From Aquimonas sp964586455 (GTDB lineage Bacteria; Pseudomonadota; Gammaproteobacteria; Xanthomonadales; Xanthomonadaceae), in assembly GCA_964586455.1 (NCBI GenBank), contig CAZPHV010000019.1, forward strand, positions 11,492-75,491: 64,000 nt of DNA. Reading direction: 5' to 3'. Made by a program: the position numbers and the translations under genes. Every line of letters begins with the position of its first letter. Position 1 is the first letter of the stretch. This document shows positions 1 through 9,437 of the stretch, piece after piece. A model generated the notes under the pieces. It did not search any database. It was not told the DNA's origin and saw nothing but the letters and a program-made list of their open reading frames with translations.

Positions 1-2
1 TC

Positions 3-1901
3 GCGGTCGAAAAGCTCGTTGACGCAGCACCGGCATGGCTGCCGCTTGCGGCCTATGTCGGTGCGTACATTTTCGGCGGCTTCTACACCGTGCGCGAAGC
101 CTTCGACAACCTTCGCCTCAAACGCTTCGAGATCGACTCGCTGATGCTGGTGGCCGCGGCCGGTGCGGCGGCGTTGGGCTCCTGGGCGGAAGGCGCCTTG
201 CTGCTGTTTCTTTTCAGCATCGGGCATGCGCTCGAACACTTCGCGATGGGCCGCGCGAAACGCGCCATCGAGGCGCTGGCCGCACTCGCACCGGACACAG
301 CCACCGTCCGGCGGCACGGTGTCGTCCAGGACGTCGCCGTCGAGCAGCTGGTGGTGGGCGATACCGTGCTGGTGCGCCCCAACGAGCGATTGCCGGCCGA
401 TGGTTTCATTCTGCTCGGCAACTCGGCCGTCAATCAGGCCCCGGTGACGGGCGAAAGCATGCCGGTCGACAAGCGCCCGGCCGACGATGCGGAACGCGCC
501 CGCCGCAGCCCGGATGCGATAGACGCGGCCGCCCGCGTCTTTGCCGGCACCATCAACGGTGCCGGCGCACTGGAGGTCGAGGTGACGCGCCCAGCGAACC
601 AGAGCGCGCTCGCGCGAGTGGTGTCTCTGGTAAGCGAGGCGGAGACGCGCAAATCCCCCACCCAAAGATTCACCGACCGCTTCGAACGGATCTTCGTGCC
701 GGCGGTGCTCGGCCTCGCGGTGCTCCTGCTGTTTGCCTGGGTCGTGGTGGACGAACCCTTCCGCGACAGCTTCTACCGCGCCATGGCCGTGCTCGTGGCC
801 GCCAGTCCGTGCGCGTTGGCGATCGCAACACCCAGCGCAGTCTTGGCCGGCATTGCCCGGGCGGCGCGGGGTGGCGTCCTCATCAAGGGTGGCGCACCGC
901 TCGAAGAACTGGGTTCGCTGCGTGCCATGGCCTTCGACAAGACCGGCACCCTGACCGAAGGGCGGCCGCGGATCACCGACGTGGTTCCCGTCGACGGCGC
1001 CACGGAGGCGGACTTGCTCGGTGTCGCAGTCGCGGTGGAGTCGCTGAGTGACCATCCGCTCGCGGCCGCCATCGCTCGCGACGGCACGCAGCGGCTGGCC
1101 GGCAGCGCGATTCCGACCGCAACCGATCTGAGCAACCTCATCGGCCGCGGCGTGACTGCGACGCTGGACGCGCAGACCGTCTGGATCGGCAAGCGTGAAA
1201 TGTTTGGCGTCGACGACGTGCCGGCGCTTGGCGCGGCCGCTGCGGAGGCTATCGACCACCTGCGCGAACGCGGCCGCACCACCATGGCGGTGCGCCGCGG
1301 CGACCGGGACCTGGGTGTCATCGGTTTGCTCGACACGCCACGCGACGGCGCACGCCAAGCCCTGCAGGAACTGCGCGCACTGGGCATCACCCGGATGATC
1401 ATGCTCTCGGGCGATCATCAGCGCGTCGCCGATGCGGTCGCGGCAGAGGTCGGGCTCGATGAGGCCTGGGGCGACCTGATGCCCGAAGACAAAGTCAACG
1501 CGATTGCCAAGCTCCGCGCTGACGACAAGGTCGCGATGGTGGGCGACGGCGTCAACGATGCGCCGGCCATGGCCCACGCCAGCGTCGGCATCGCCATGGG
1601 CGCGGCGGGGGCCGATGTCGCGCTCGAAACCGCAGACGTCGCACTCATGGCGGACGACTTGCGGCACCTGCCGTTCGCCGTGGGGTTAAGCCGCCGCACG
1701 CGAGCGATCATCCGGCAGAACGTCTACGTGAGCCTGGGCATCGTGGCAGTGCTCGTGCCCGCAACCATCTTCGGGCTCGGCATCGGCCCTGCAGTGGCGA
1801 TCCACGAGGGCTCCACCCTGCTGGTGGTGTTCAACGCGCTGCGCTTGCTCGCGCTGCGCGATACGTTCAATCAACCACCAAGCAAGTCGACCGCGCCCTA
1901 G
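3..1901 (+). CDS. P1B-4-type heavy-metal-exporting ATPase (5' truncated by window edge)
   Basis: Inner-membrane P-type ATPase that would use ATP to export a divalent metal (Co, Fe or Zn type) from the cytoplasm. The frame is open to the first base of the window, so the N-terminus lies outside. Visible signatures are SPC in the transmembrane metal site (bases 804-812), the phosphorylation motif DKTGTLT (about 936), SLSDHP, GDGVNDAP near the end of the soluble domain, and HEGST in the last helices (1803-1817). SPC together with HEGST is the P1B-4 (CoaT/CtpD/PfeT) signature rather than the CPC of Cu/Zn/Cd pumps. The metal cannot be fixed from sequence. It is followed after 25 bp by a transposase remnant, so any downstream partner may have been lost. 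Confidence 0.85.
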   Translation, partial: AVEKLVDAAPAWLPLAAYVGAYIFGGFYTVREAFDNLRLKRFEIDSLMLVAAAGAAALGSWAEGALLLFLFSIGHALEHFAMGRAKRAIEALAALAPDTATVRRHGVVQDVAVEQLVVGDTVLVRPNERLPADGFILLGNSAVNQAPVTGESMPVDKRPADDAERARRSPDAIDAAARVFAGTINGAGALEVEVTRPANQSALARVVSLVSEAETRKSPTQRFTDRFERIFVPAVLGLAVLLLFAWVVVDEPFRDSFYRAMAVLVAASPCALAIATPSAVLAGIARAARGGVLIKGGAPLEELGSLRAMAFDKTGTLTEGRPRITDVVPVDGATEADLLGVAVAVESLSDHPLAAAIARDGTQRLAGSAIPTATDLSNLIGRGVTATLDAQTVWIGKREMFGVDDVPALGAAAAEAIDHLRERGRTTMAVRRGDRDLGVIGLLDTPRDGARQALQELRALGITRMIMLSGDHQRVADAVAAEVGLDEAWGDLMPEDKVNAIAKLRADDKVAMVGDGVNDAPAMAHASVGIAMGAAGADVALETADVALMADDLRHLPFAVGLSRRTRAIIRQNVYVSLGIVAVLVPATIFGLGIGPAVAIHEGSTLLVVFNALRLLALRDTFNQPPSKSTAP

Positions 1902-1926
1902 ACGGCCCACCCTACCGTGGTCTGCA

Positions 1927-2436
1927 ATGAAGCAGAGCAACGGCGGCTTCGAGCACAGCTACAACGCACAGACCGCCGTCGATGCGGAGCGCCAGATCAT
2001 CATCGCGGCGGAGCTGACCGCGTGCGCTGCCGACAGTGGTGAACTGCCGTCGATGGTGGGGGCGGTGGAACGCACGGTGGGCGCGTTGCCGCAGACGGTT
2101 CTGGCGGATGCGGGATATCGCAGCGAAGCAGCGCTCGCGGCGCTGGCGGAGACACCGTTGGAGGTCATCGTGGCACTGGGCCGCGAAGGCCGGGAGCAGG
2201 CGCACGTGGATGCCGGGAAGTACCCGCACACCGCGCAGATGGCAGAACGGCTGAAGAGTCAGGAAAGCCAAGCGGCCTACCGGCGCCGCAAGGCCATCGT
2301 CGAAGCGCCCAACGGCTGGATCAAATCGGTGCTCGGATTCCGCCAGTTCAGCCTGCGTGGTTTGGAGAAGGTGCGAGCTGAATGGAGGCTGGTGTGCTTG
2401 GCGATGAATCTGCGACGGATGGCGGCTTGGGCATGA
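1927..2436 (+). pseudogene. C-terminal remnant of an IS1182/IS4-type DDE transposase
   Basis: 169 codons resembling only the C-terminal half of a DDE transposase. The stretch GGFEHSYNAQTAVD followed by a VLADAGYRSE block is the central D region, and the YRRRKAIVEAPNGWIK segment carries the terminal E and helix. The N-terminal half with the first catalytic Asp is absent, because the frame begins 25 bp after the stop of the upstream ATPase. No matching inverted repeats were found. It is probably an inactive insertion-sequence fragment marking a past rearrangement in the metal-resistance block. The IS family is named by pattern only. Confidence 0.75.
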
Positions 2437-2754
2437 GCGAAGGGCAGGCCCAGGGCCTGCAGTCAGCGCCACACCCTCCAACGCGATTCATCGCGCCCTG
2501 CACTCAAGACCCGCCCCTGCAACGCGCTGCATTCCAGTCGATCAGCAACGGGGCCTCCAACACGTGTCGCCGCTGCGCCGATTCCTCTGCCGCGCAGGCT
2601 CCTAGGTGTCGGTTGTGGCCCGCGCGCTTCGCCTGGCCGGGTCGGCTCCGGTTTCGGCGACACCGAAAGCGGCCTACCGGTCCAGTCACCCGATCTGCCC
2701 GGGGGATTGATCTGGATCAGTTGCATCTGACCGAGCAAAAGGTAACCTCAAGCC
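2437..2754. other. intergenic stretch, IS scar to metal gene
   Basis: 318 bases with no convincing gene. The first part (about 2440-2465) has a short inverted repeat around GGGCAGGCCC that could be debris of the insertion-sequence end. The last 50 bases contain TTGATC and a weak -10-like segment ahead of the next gene, so a promoter is possible but not demonstrable. Confidence 0.4.
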
Positions 2755-3174
2755 ATGATCCGCCGTCGTCACCGTAGCTGGTTGCAGCGCGCCGCCCTCC
2801 TCGCGATGGCGGCGCTGCTCTGGTCCCAGTTCGCGCTGGCCGGTCATGGCGGTTGCCTGGATCTCCCGGGAGCGACCACCGCAGACGCGGCTGACGCTTA
2901 CGCCCAACACGACCCCAACCACGGCTGTGACGCCGATCTTCCCTCAGCGGACACGGCGCTGTGTGCCGCACATTGCAGCGAAGGGGGCATTTCGGCTGAC
3001 AGCAGTCGCATCCCCCCGGTGCCACCGCTTATTGTCGGTGCGTGGCTCTCCTGGTTCGCGGTCGCTCAGACCGCAGACGCCGGTCCCGGGGTTTCGTCTG
3101 CATGGGTGGATGCACCACCCAGGCCCGCCTGGCACCGCCCCACCGCCCATCCAGCGGCTCTCCTGCTGATCTGA
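2755..3174 (+). CDS. small exported Cys/His protein heading the cus locus
   Basis: 139-residue protein with an N-terminal signal peptide (basic RRRHRSW start, hydrophobic core ending in SQFALAG). The mature part has scattered potential soft-metal ligands: GGCLD, HGCDAD, LCAAHCSEGG and several His. A second hydrophobic stretch follows PPVPPLIVGAWLSWFAV. The context, immediately upstream of cusCBA, suggests a periplasmic or membrane-tethered copper-related accessory protein similar in layout to CopL/CzcI-type proteins. I cannot assign a named family. AAGG lies ahead of the start. Confidence 0.6.
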   Translation: MIRRRHRSWLQRAALLAMAALLWSQFALAGHGGCLDLPGATTADAADAYAQHDPNHGCDADLPSADTALCAAHCSEGGISADSSRIPPVPPLIVGAWLSWFAVAQTADAGPGVSSAWVDAPPRPAWHRPTAHPAALLLI

Positions 3175-3301
3175 TGCCCGAACGCTGACTGCTCCGCACG
3201 CCTCTGTGCGGCGCAGTGCTGTGCGTTCGTGCCGTGCGCGTCACGGCATGTGTTCTGCCTCGTCCGAGCGACCTGCGTCGCGTCGGCCCAAGGACACTGA
3301 T

Positions 3302-4624
3302 ATGGCATCCCTGTTCGACCCGATGCAGGCCAGGCGCCTGCACCCTTACCCGCTGTTCCGCCGTCGGCCACTGCTCCGGCACCTGCTTGCCTGCGTGTTC
3401 GCCGGCGGCTTGTGGACGCTGGCGCTGCCCGCGACCGCCGCCGAACCCATCCCGGGGCACAGCCTCGAGTCGATCCGCACCTGGGTTCTGGAACACAACC
3501 CCGAGCTGCGGGCCATGGACTTCGAAACCCAGGCCGCCGAAGCGAGGATCCTTCCCGCAGGTGCCCTGCCCGATCCGATGGCCTCGGTTGGATTCCGCGG
3601 CCTCGATCCGGACAAGCCCTGGCGCACCGCCGGTGCCGAGCGCGAGGTGAACTACGCGCTGCGCCAGCGCTTCCCGCTCTGGGGCAAGCGTGGTCTGGCG
3701 CGGACCGCGGCCAGCCAGGACGCGGTCGCGGTCGGGCTTGACCGCATCACCGCGGCGCGCGACCTGCTGGCAGAGGCTGAAGCGGCGTACGTGCGCTACT
3801 GGCATGCCGATCAGGCCGTGGCCGTGCTCGACCGCCGCATCGCCCTGCTCCGGCAGGTCGAGGAAATAGCCGGCGTGCGCTACGCCCTGGGTCGCGCGGC
3901 GCAGCAGGATGCCATCCGCGCCCAGGTCGAGCAGACCAGCCTACAGCGCGAGCGGATCGAACGCCTCGCGACCAAGCAGGAGGCGGCCGCCACCTTGAAC
4001 GCGGTGCTGGGGCGCCGGTCCGATGCACCGCTGGCGACTCCCGGCGAGGCGCCGCGCCTCGCCGTCCACAGCGCCTCGCTTGCCGAGGCACTGGATGACG
4101 CCGATGCGCATCCCGCGGTGCGCTCGCAGCAGGCCCGCGCCGAGGCGGCGCGCACGAACGTGGTGCTGCAGCGTCGCAACCGCTTTCCGGACATCACCCT
4201 GGGCGTGGGTGCGATGCAGCTCGGCAACGGCCTCGAAAGCACCGAGCTGATGCTCGAGGTCGAGATCCCGTTCCAGCAGCGCGCCCGCCGCGAACGCGAG
4301 CGCGAGTCGCGCCTGCTCGAAGACGCGGCGCTGGCCCGCCGAGACGCCACGCTGCGGGCCGTCGAGGAACGCGGCGCTTCCGCCTGGTCGCAGTGGACCA
4401 GCGCACGCGAGCGCCGCGCGCTGGTCGAGAACACGCTGATGCCGCAGGCCGACGCCACCTGGCAGTCCGCACTGGCCAGCTACCAGGTCGGCGAAGTCGA
4501 CTTCGGGACGCTGCTGGAAGCACTCAATGAATGGCAGGGCGCCGACCTCGCACGGGTCGATGCACTGCGTGACGAACTGTTGGGCGCCGCCGCCGTGCGC
4601 GCCATCGAAGGAGATATCCGATGA
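3302..4624 (+). CDS. cusC: TolC-family outer-membrane efflux protein, CusC/CzcC type
   Basis: Outer-membrane channel of a tripartite heavy-metal efflux pump, 440 residues, the usual size for CusC/CzcC. The chosen ATG has AAGGA seven bases upstream and gives a signal peptide (RRPLLRHLLACVFAGGLWTLALPATAA); an upstream in-frame ATG at 3206 would add an unlikely Arg/Ser-rich leader. The mature chain is Ala/Arg/Glu-rich coiled coil in two repeats, as in TolC-like proteins. Its stop overlaps the start of the adaptor gene by 4 bases (ATGA), so the two are translationally coupled. Assignment to Cus rather than Czc rests on the neighbouring CusA-type pump. Confidence 0.88.
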   Translation: MASLFDPMQARRLHPYPLFRRRPLLRHLLACVFAGGLWTLALPATAAEPIPGHSLESIRTWVLEHNPELRAMDFETQAAEARILPAGALPDPMASVGFRGLDPDKPWRTAGAEREVNYALRQRFPLWGKRGLARTAASQDAVAVGLDRITAARDLLAEAEAAYVRYWHADQAVAVLDRRIALLRQVEEIAGVRYALGRAAQQDAIRAQVEQTSLQRERIERLATKQEAAATLNAVLGRRSDAPLATPGEAPRLAVHSASLAEALDDADAHPAVRSQQARAEAARTNVVLQRRNRFPDITLGVGAMQLGNGLESTELMLEVEIPFQQRARRERERESRLLEDAALARRDATLRAVEERGASAWSQWTSARERRALVENTLMPQADATWQSALASYQVGEVDFGTLLEALNEWQGADLARVDALRDELLGAAAVRAIEGDIR

Positions 4625-6114
4625 CCCGTGTCCAGACCCTGTCGCTCGCCATCGGCGTCGCACTCGCCGCACTCGCCGTCGGCTGGATGGCGGGCCGCGC
4701 CACGAACGATTCGCCCACCGCAGCCACGTCCGCCGAGGCAGCGGCCGCGGAACGCAAGGTGCTCTATTACCGCAATCCGATGGGCCTGGCGGACACGTCG
4801 CCGGTGCCGAAGAAGGATTCGATGGGCATGGACTACGTCCCGGTCTATGCCGACGACGCCCCGCCGGCGGCGCCGGGTACGGTGGTGCTGCCCCCGGACA
4901 AGGTGCAGGCGCTGGGCGTGCGCACCGAGGCGGTCAAGCGAGGAGCCATGTCCGCCACCGTGCGCACCAGCGGCACGGTCGAGGTCGACGAGACCCGGCA
5001 GTACGCGATCGCGCCCCGCTTTGAAGGCTGGGTGGAGCGGCTGTACGCGAACCAGACCGGCATGCGCGTCCGCGCCGGGCAGCCGCTGCTCTCCGTCTAC
5101 AGCCCACAGTTGGCGGCGGCGCAGCAGGAATACCGGCTGGCCGACGAGACCGCCCGCAGGTTGGCCGGGTCCGATCCCGCGAGCGCGGCATCGATGACCC
5201 GCCTGCGCGATGCCGCACGCACCCGCCTGCGCAACTGGGAAATCAGCGACGCGCAACTCGGCAAGACGGGGCTGGTGCTCACCGCGCCCGCGGACGGGGT
5301 CGTGATCGAGAAGCCGGTGGTCCAGGGCGCACGCTTCGAGCCCGGCGAAACCATCCTGCGCCTGGCGGACCTGTCGACGGTGTGGGTGATCGCGAAGGTC
5401 CCGGCGGCGCAGGCCGCGGGCATCCAGCCCGGCCAGCCCGCACGCTTTGAAACCGTGGCCCTGCCGGGCCAGGTGGCCGAGGGCGCGGTCACCTTCGTGC
5501 AGCCCGTCATCGATGCGATGACGCGCACCGTGGATGTGCGCATCGCCCTGCCCAACCCCGACGGCGACCTCCGGCCGGGGCTCTACGGGACGGTGGTGCT
5601 GGAGGAGCCGGGTGCTGGACCGGTCCTGACCGTTCCGCGCTCGGCCGTGCTCGACAGCGGCACGCGCCAGGTGGTGCTGGTCGAGACCGGCCCCGGCCGG
5701 TTCGCACCGCGCGACGTCACCCTGGGTCGCCGTGGCGGCGATCGCATCGAAGTGCTCGACGGGATCGCCGAAGGCGATCAGGTCGTGGTCTCCGCCAACT
5801 TCCTGATCGACGCCGAAAGCAACCTGCAGTCGGCACTCCAGGGGCTTGAGGGTCATGCAGGACACGGCGCGCCTTCGGGCACCACTGAGGATCCACACGC
5901 CGGGCACGGTGAGGACGTCGTCGATCCGCACGCAGGTCATGTTGACGAGGTCGCTGATCCCCACGCAGGCCATGCCATACCGGCGACATCGGGAGATCCA
6001 CCGGCTGCCGCCAGCGATCCTGGCGCGTCCGACGGCCATGACAGCCATGGCGACCATGGAACGATGAACGACCACGGCACACCTGCTCCCGCCACCAGCC
6101 ACGAGGGGCACTGA
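4621..6114 (+). CDS. cusB: periplasmic adaptor of Cu/Ag RND efflux, CusB type, with His-rich tail
   Basis: 497-residue membrane-fusion protein linking the RND pump to the outer-membrane channel. In order: an N-terminal membrane anchor, a heavy-metal-binding domain (YYRNPMG followed by KKDSMGMDYVPVY, about residues 49-77), then the lipoyl/barrel-sandwich and beta-barrel domains (IAPRFEGWVERLYANQTG, LTAPADGVV, VTLGRRGGDRIEVLDGI). After residue 400 comes an unusual tail with three DPHAGH units and many more His, a likely metal-chelating extension. Met spacing in the KDSMGMDYVPVY block is as in Cu/Ag adaptors. The gene lies between cusC (4-base overlap) and cusA (1-base gap). Confidence 0.92.
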   Translation: MTRVQTLSLAIGVALAALAVGWMAGRATNDSPTAATSAEAAAAERKVLYYRNPMGLADTSPVPKKDSMGMDYVPVYADDAPPAAPGTVVLPPDKVQALGVRTEAVKRGAMSATVRTSGTVEVDETRQYAIAPRFEGWVERLYANQTGMRVRAGQPLLSVYSPQLAAAQQEYRLADETARRLAGSDPASAASMTRLRDAARTRLRNWEISDAQLGKTGLVLTAPADGVVIEKPVVQGARFEPGETILRLADLSTVWVIAKVPAAQAAGIQPGQPARFETVALPGQVAEGAVTFVQPVIDAMTRTVDVRIALPNPDGDLRPGLYGTVVLEEPGAGPVLTVPRSAVLDSGTRQVVLVETGPGRFAPRDVTLGRRGGDRIEVLDGIAEGDQVVVSANFLIDAESNLQSALQGLEGHAGHGAPSGTTEDPHAGHGEDVVDPHAGHVDEVADPHAGHAIPATSGDPPAAASDPGASDGHDSHGDHGTMNDHGTPAPATSHEGH

Positions 6115-6115
6115 C

Positions 6116-9100
6116 ATGCTTGGCCGTCTCGTTGAATGGTCGGTGCGCAACGTCTTCCTGGTGCTGCTGATGGCGCTGGCGATTGTCGCCGGTGGCATCT
6201 ACGCACTGATGAACACGCCGCTGGACGCACAACCGGATCTGTCGGACGTGCAGGTGATCGTGTTCACGGAGTACCCGGGGCAGGCGCCCCAGGTGGTCGA
6301 GGACCAGGTCACCTATCCGCTGACCAGCGCCCTGCTCGCGACGCCGAAGTCGAAGGACGTCCGCGGCTTCTCGTTCTTCGGCGCCTCCTTCATCTACGTC
6401 ATCTTCGAAGAAGGCACGGACCTGTACTGGGCGCGCTCGCGCGTGCTCGAGAACCTCAACGTCGCGTCGAAAAACCTGCCGGCTGGCGTGGCACCGGCAC
6501 TGGGACCCGACGCGTCCGGCGTGGGCTGGGTCTACCAGTACGTGCTGCAGAGCGACCGCCACTCGCTGGACGAGCTGCGCGCGATGCAGGACTGGTACCT
6601 GCGTTACCAGCTCACCACCGCGCCCGGCGTGGCCGAGGTCGCCAGCGTCGGCGGCTTCGTGCGCCAGTACTCGATCACCGTCGATCCGGTCCGGCTGCGC
6701 GAGTTCGACATCCCGATTTCACGCGTGTCCGAGGTGATCGCCGAGAGCAACCGCGACGTCGGCGGCCGCGTGATCGAGATGGCCGAGACCGAGTACATGG
6801 TGCGGGGCCGCGGCTACCTGCGCGGTATCGAGGATATCGAGAGCCTGGTTCTGCGCGCCGAAGGGGGCGCACCGGTGCTGATCGGCGACGTCGCCCGGGT
6901 CGAACTGGTACCCGATGAGCGCCGTGGCATCGCCGACCTGGACGGCGAAGGCGACGTTGTGGGCGGGATCGCCATTGCGCGCTTCGGCGAAAACGCCCTG
7001 GCCGTGATCGGGGGGGTGAAGGAAAAGATCGCCCAGCTTGCGAGTGGACTCCCCGAGGGCGTCAGCGTCCAGGCGGTCTACGACCGCTCCGATCTCATCG
7101 TGCGCGCGATCAAGACGCTACGCACGACGCTGCTCGAGGAGAGCCTGATCGTCGCACTGGTGTGCCTGGTATTCCTGTTCCATGCGCGCAGCGCGCTGGT
7201 CGCGATCGTCATGCTGCCCGTCGGCGTGCTGATCGCGGTGATCGCGATGCGCATGCTGGGCATGAACTCCAACATCATGAGCCTGGGCGGCATCGCGATC
7301 TCGATTGGCGTGATGGTCGACGCGGCGATCGTGATGATCGAGAACGCGCACAAGCACATCGAGCGCTCCGACGGCTCCCGCAGCCGGACCCAGCTGATCA
7401 TCGATGCCTGTCGCGAGGTCGGGCCGGCGCTGTTCTTCAGCCTGATGATCATCACCGTCTCGTTCCTGCCCGTGTTCGCCCTGGAGGCTCAGGAAGGTCG
7501 CCTGTTCAAGCCGCTGGCCTTCACCAAGACCTTCGCGATGGCCGGTGGCGCGCTGTTGTCGATCACGCTGGTACCGGTACTCATGCTGCTGTTCGTGCGC
7601 GGCAAGATCGTGCCCGAGCACAAGAATCCGGTGAACCGGTTCCTGGTTGCGGCCTATCGGCCGGTGATCAACGTCGTTCTGCGGCATCGCATGGCCACAA
7701 TCATGTTTGCGTTGGTCGCCCTGTTTGCAAGCCTGTGGCCTGCATCGCGGCTGGGCAGCGAGTTCATGCCAACCCTCAACGAAGGCACGCTGCTGTACAT
7801 GCCCGCGTCGCTTCCGGGCATGTCGGTGACCAAGGCCTCGGAGCTGCTGCAGCAGCAGGACCGGATCATCAAGGGCTTCCCGGAAGTGGAGTCGGTGTTC
7901 GGCAAGGCGGGCCGTGCCCTGACGGCCACCGATCCCGCACCGCTGGAGATGTTCGAGACCGTCATCAACCTCAAGCCCGAGGACGAATGGCGGGACGGCA
8001 TGACCACCGACAAGCTCATCGCCGAGATGGACGCGGCGCTGAAGTTCCCGGGCGTCGCCAACTCCTGGACGATGCCGATCAAGGCGCGCACCGACATGCT
8101 GGCCACCGGCATCCGCACGCCCGTGGGCATCAAACTCTTCGGCACGGACCTTGAGCAACTCGACGCGCTGGCCACCGAGATCGAAGCCGTGGTGCGCGAA
8201 GTGCCGGGCACGACCAGCGCGTTCGCCGAACGCCTGACCGGCGCCTACTACCTCGACATCACCCCCGACCTTGGCAGCCTGGCCCAGTACGGCGTCACCC
8301 TGGGCGAGGTGCAGAACGTGGTGGCCGCCGCGCTGGGCGGCGAGATCGTCACCACCATCCTCCAGGGCCGCGAACGCTTCAGCGCGATCGTGCGCTATCC
8401 CCGCGAACTCCGCGACGATCCGCACCGGATAGGCAGCCAAGTCCTTGTGCCGGTGCCCGGCGGCGCCCAGGTGCCGCTGGGCGAACTGGCGCGGATTGAG
8501 GTCAGGAAGGGTGCGCCGAGCATCCGCACCGAGAACGCGATGCTGGCGGCGTACATCTACGTCGACACCCGAGAGAGCGATCTCGGCCGCTACGTGAAGG
8601 CTGCGCAGGAAGCGGTCACCGAGCAGGTGCAGTTCCCGCCTGGCTACTACGTGACCTGGAGTGGACAGTACGAATACATGCAACGTGCCGCGGAGAAGAT
8701 GCGTGTCGTCGTTCCGGTGACGCTGGCGCTGATTTTCCTGCTGCTGTACCTCAACTTCCGCCGTGTCACCGAGTCGCTGATCGTGATGCTGTCGGTGCCC
8801 TTCGCACTGGTCGGTGGCATCTGGCTGATGTGGATGCTCGACTACAACACCAGCGTCGCGGTAATCGTCGGCTTCATCGCGCTGGCCGGCGTCGCCGCGG
8901 AAACCGGCGTGGTGATGCTGATCTACCTCGACCACGCGCTGGAGGCGCGCGCCGCGCAGAGGCAGGCCGAAGGCCGCTCGCTGGATGCTGGCGACCTGCG
9001 CGAAGCGATCATCGAAGGCGCGGTCGACCGTGTACGTCCGAAGATGATGACCGTGGTGGCGATCATGGCGGGCCTGCTGCCGATCATGTGGAGCAGCGGC

Positions 9101-9268
9101 ACCGGCTCCGAGGTCATGCGTCGTATCGCCGCGCCGATGGTGGGCGGCATGGTGTCGTCCACGGTGCTGACCCTGGTCGTGATCCCGGCGCTGTACTCGC
9201 TGATCAAGCAGCGGCAACTGGCCAGGAAGCCGCCGGCACCCACTGCGCTGCCCGTGGAGATGCGGTGA
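6116..9268 (+). CDS. cusA: Cu(I)/Ag(I) RND efflux pump, CusA (HME family)
   Basis: 1050-residue inner-membrane RND pump, full length for CusA/CzcA. It has twelve predicted helices with two large periplasmic loops. The proton-relay helix reads GIMVDAAIVMIEN-like (here GVMVDAAIVMIENAHK) with its conserved Asp and Glu. Met residues at the CusA metal site are present in the PLEMFET and SWTMPIK segments, followed by RTDMLATGIRTPVG, which supports monovalent Cu/Ag rather than Co/Zn/Cd. It is the last gene of the cusCBA operon. A MerR-type operator begins about 110 bases after its stop. Confidence 0.95.
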   Translation: MLGRLVEWSVRNVFLVLLMALAIVAGGIYALMNTPLDAQPDLSDVQVIVFTEYPGQAPQVVEDQVTYPLTSALLATPKSKDVRGFSFFGASFIYVIFEEGTDLYWARSRVLENLNVASKNLPAGVAPALGPDASGVGWVYQYVLQSDRHSLDELRAMQDWYLRYQLTTAPGVAEVASVGGFVRQYSITVDPVRLREFDIPISRVSEVIAESNRDVGGRVIEMAETEYMVRGRGYLRGIEDIESLVLRAEGGAPVLIGDVARVELVPDERRGIADLDGEGDVVGGIAIARFGENALAVIGGVKEKIAQLASGLPEGVSVQAVYDRSDLIVRAIKTLRTTLLEESLIVALVCLVFLFHARSALVAIVMLPVGVLIAVIAMRMLGMNSNIMSLGGIAISIGVMVDAAIVMIENAHKHIERSDGSRSRTQLIIDACREVGPALFFSLMIITVSFLPVFALEAQEGRLFKPLAFTKTFAMAGGALLSITLVPVLMLLFVRGKIVPEHKNPVNRFLVAAYRPVINVVLRHRMATIMFALVALFASLWPASRLGSEFMPTLNEGTLLYMPASLPGMSVTKASELLQQQDRIIKGFPEVESVFGKAGRALTATDPAPLEMFETVINLKPEDEWRDGMTTDKLIAEMDAALKFPGVANSWTMPIKARTDMLATGIRTPVGIKLFGTDLEQLDALATEIEAVVREVPGTTSAFAERLTGAYYLDITPDLGSLAQYGVTLGEVQNVVAAALGGEIVTTILQGRERFSAIVRYPRELRDDPHRIGSQVLVPVPGGAQVPLGELARIEVRKGAPSIRTENAMLAAYIYVDTRESDLGRYVKAAQEAVTEQVQFPPGYYVTWSGQYEYMQRAAEKMRVVVPVTLALIFLLLYLNFRRVTESLIVMLSVPFALVGGIWLMWMLDYNTSVAVIVGFIALAGVAAETGVVMLIYLDHALEARAAQRQAEGRSLDAGDLREAIIEGAVDRVRPKMMTVVAIMAGLLPIMWSSGTGSEVMRRIAAPMVGGMVSSTVLTLVVIPALYSLIKQRQLARKPPAPTALPVEMR

Positions 9269-9379
9269 TGCGGCCGTTCAACGCATGCACGGACGGATCG
9301 TCCGCGCACGCGCGGACGTGGACTTGCGCCCGTTGGCGACAGTCTCGGGCGTTTGTGACTGCGACCACGCTCATGCAGG

Positions 9380-9410
9380 TTGACCTGTGTGCGAGACACA
9401 GGTCTAGCCT
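9380..9410 (+). promoter_or_regulatory. MerR-family operator/promoter with 19-bp spacer
   Basis: TTGACC (-35, 9380-9385) and TAGCCT (-10, 9405-9410) are separated by 19 bases, the overlong spacer typical of MerR-family activated promoters. Inside it lies a perfect dyad, ACCTGTGT (9383-9390) and ACACAGGT (9396-9403), with a 5-base centre. It points to the regulator gene starting at 9438, so the regulator probably controls itself and the two membrane genes behind it. Confidence 0.85.
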
Positions 9411-9437
9411 GACCTACACCCTGCCGGGAGTGCGCCA

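Noticed and set aside
7118..9217. 699-codon open frame on the minus strand opposite cusA
   Set aside because: His/Arg/Gln-rich translation typical of antisense of GC-rich coding DNA; the plus strand encodes an intact CusA with all motifs.
6116..9268. CzcA (Co/Zn/Cd) identity for the RND pump
   Set aside because: Met residues at the CusA metal site and the adaptor's Met-rich domain favour monovalent Cu/Ag.
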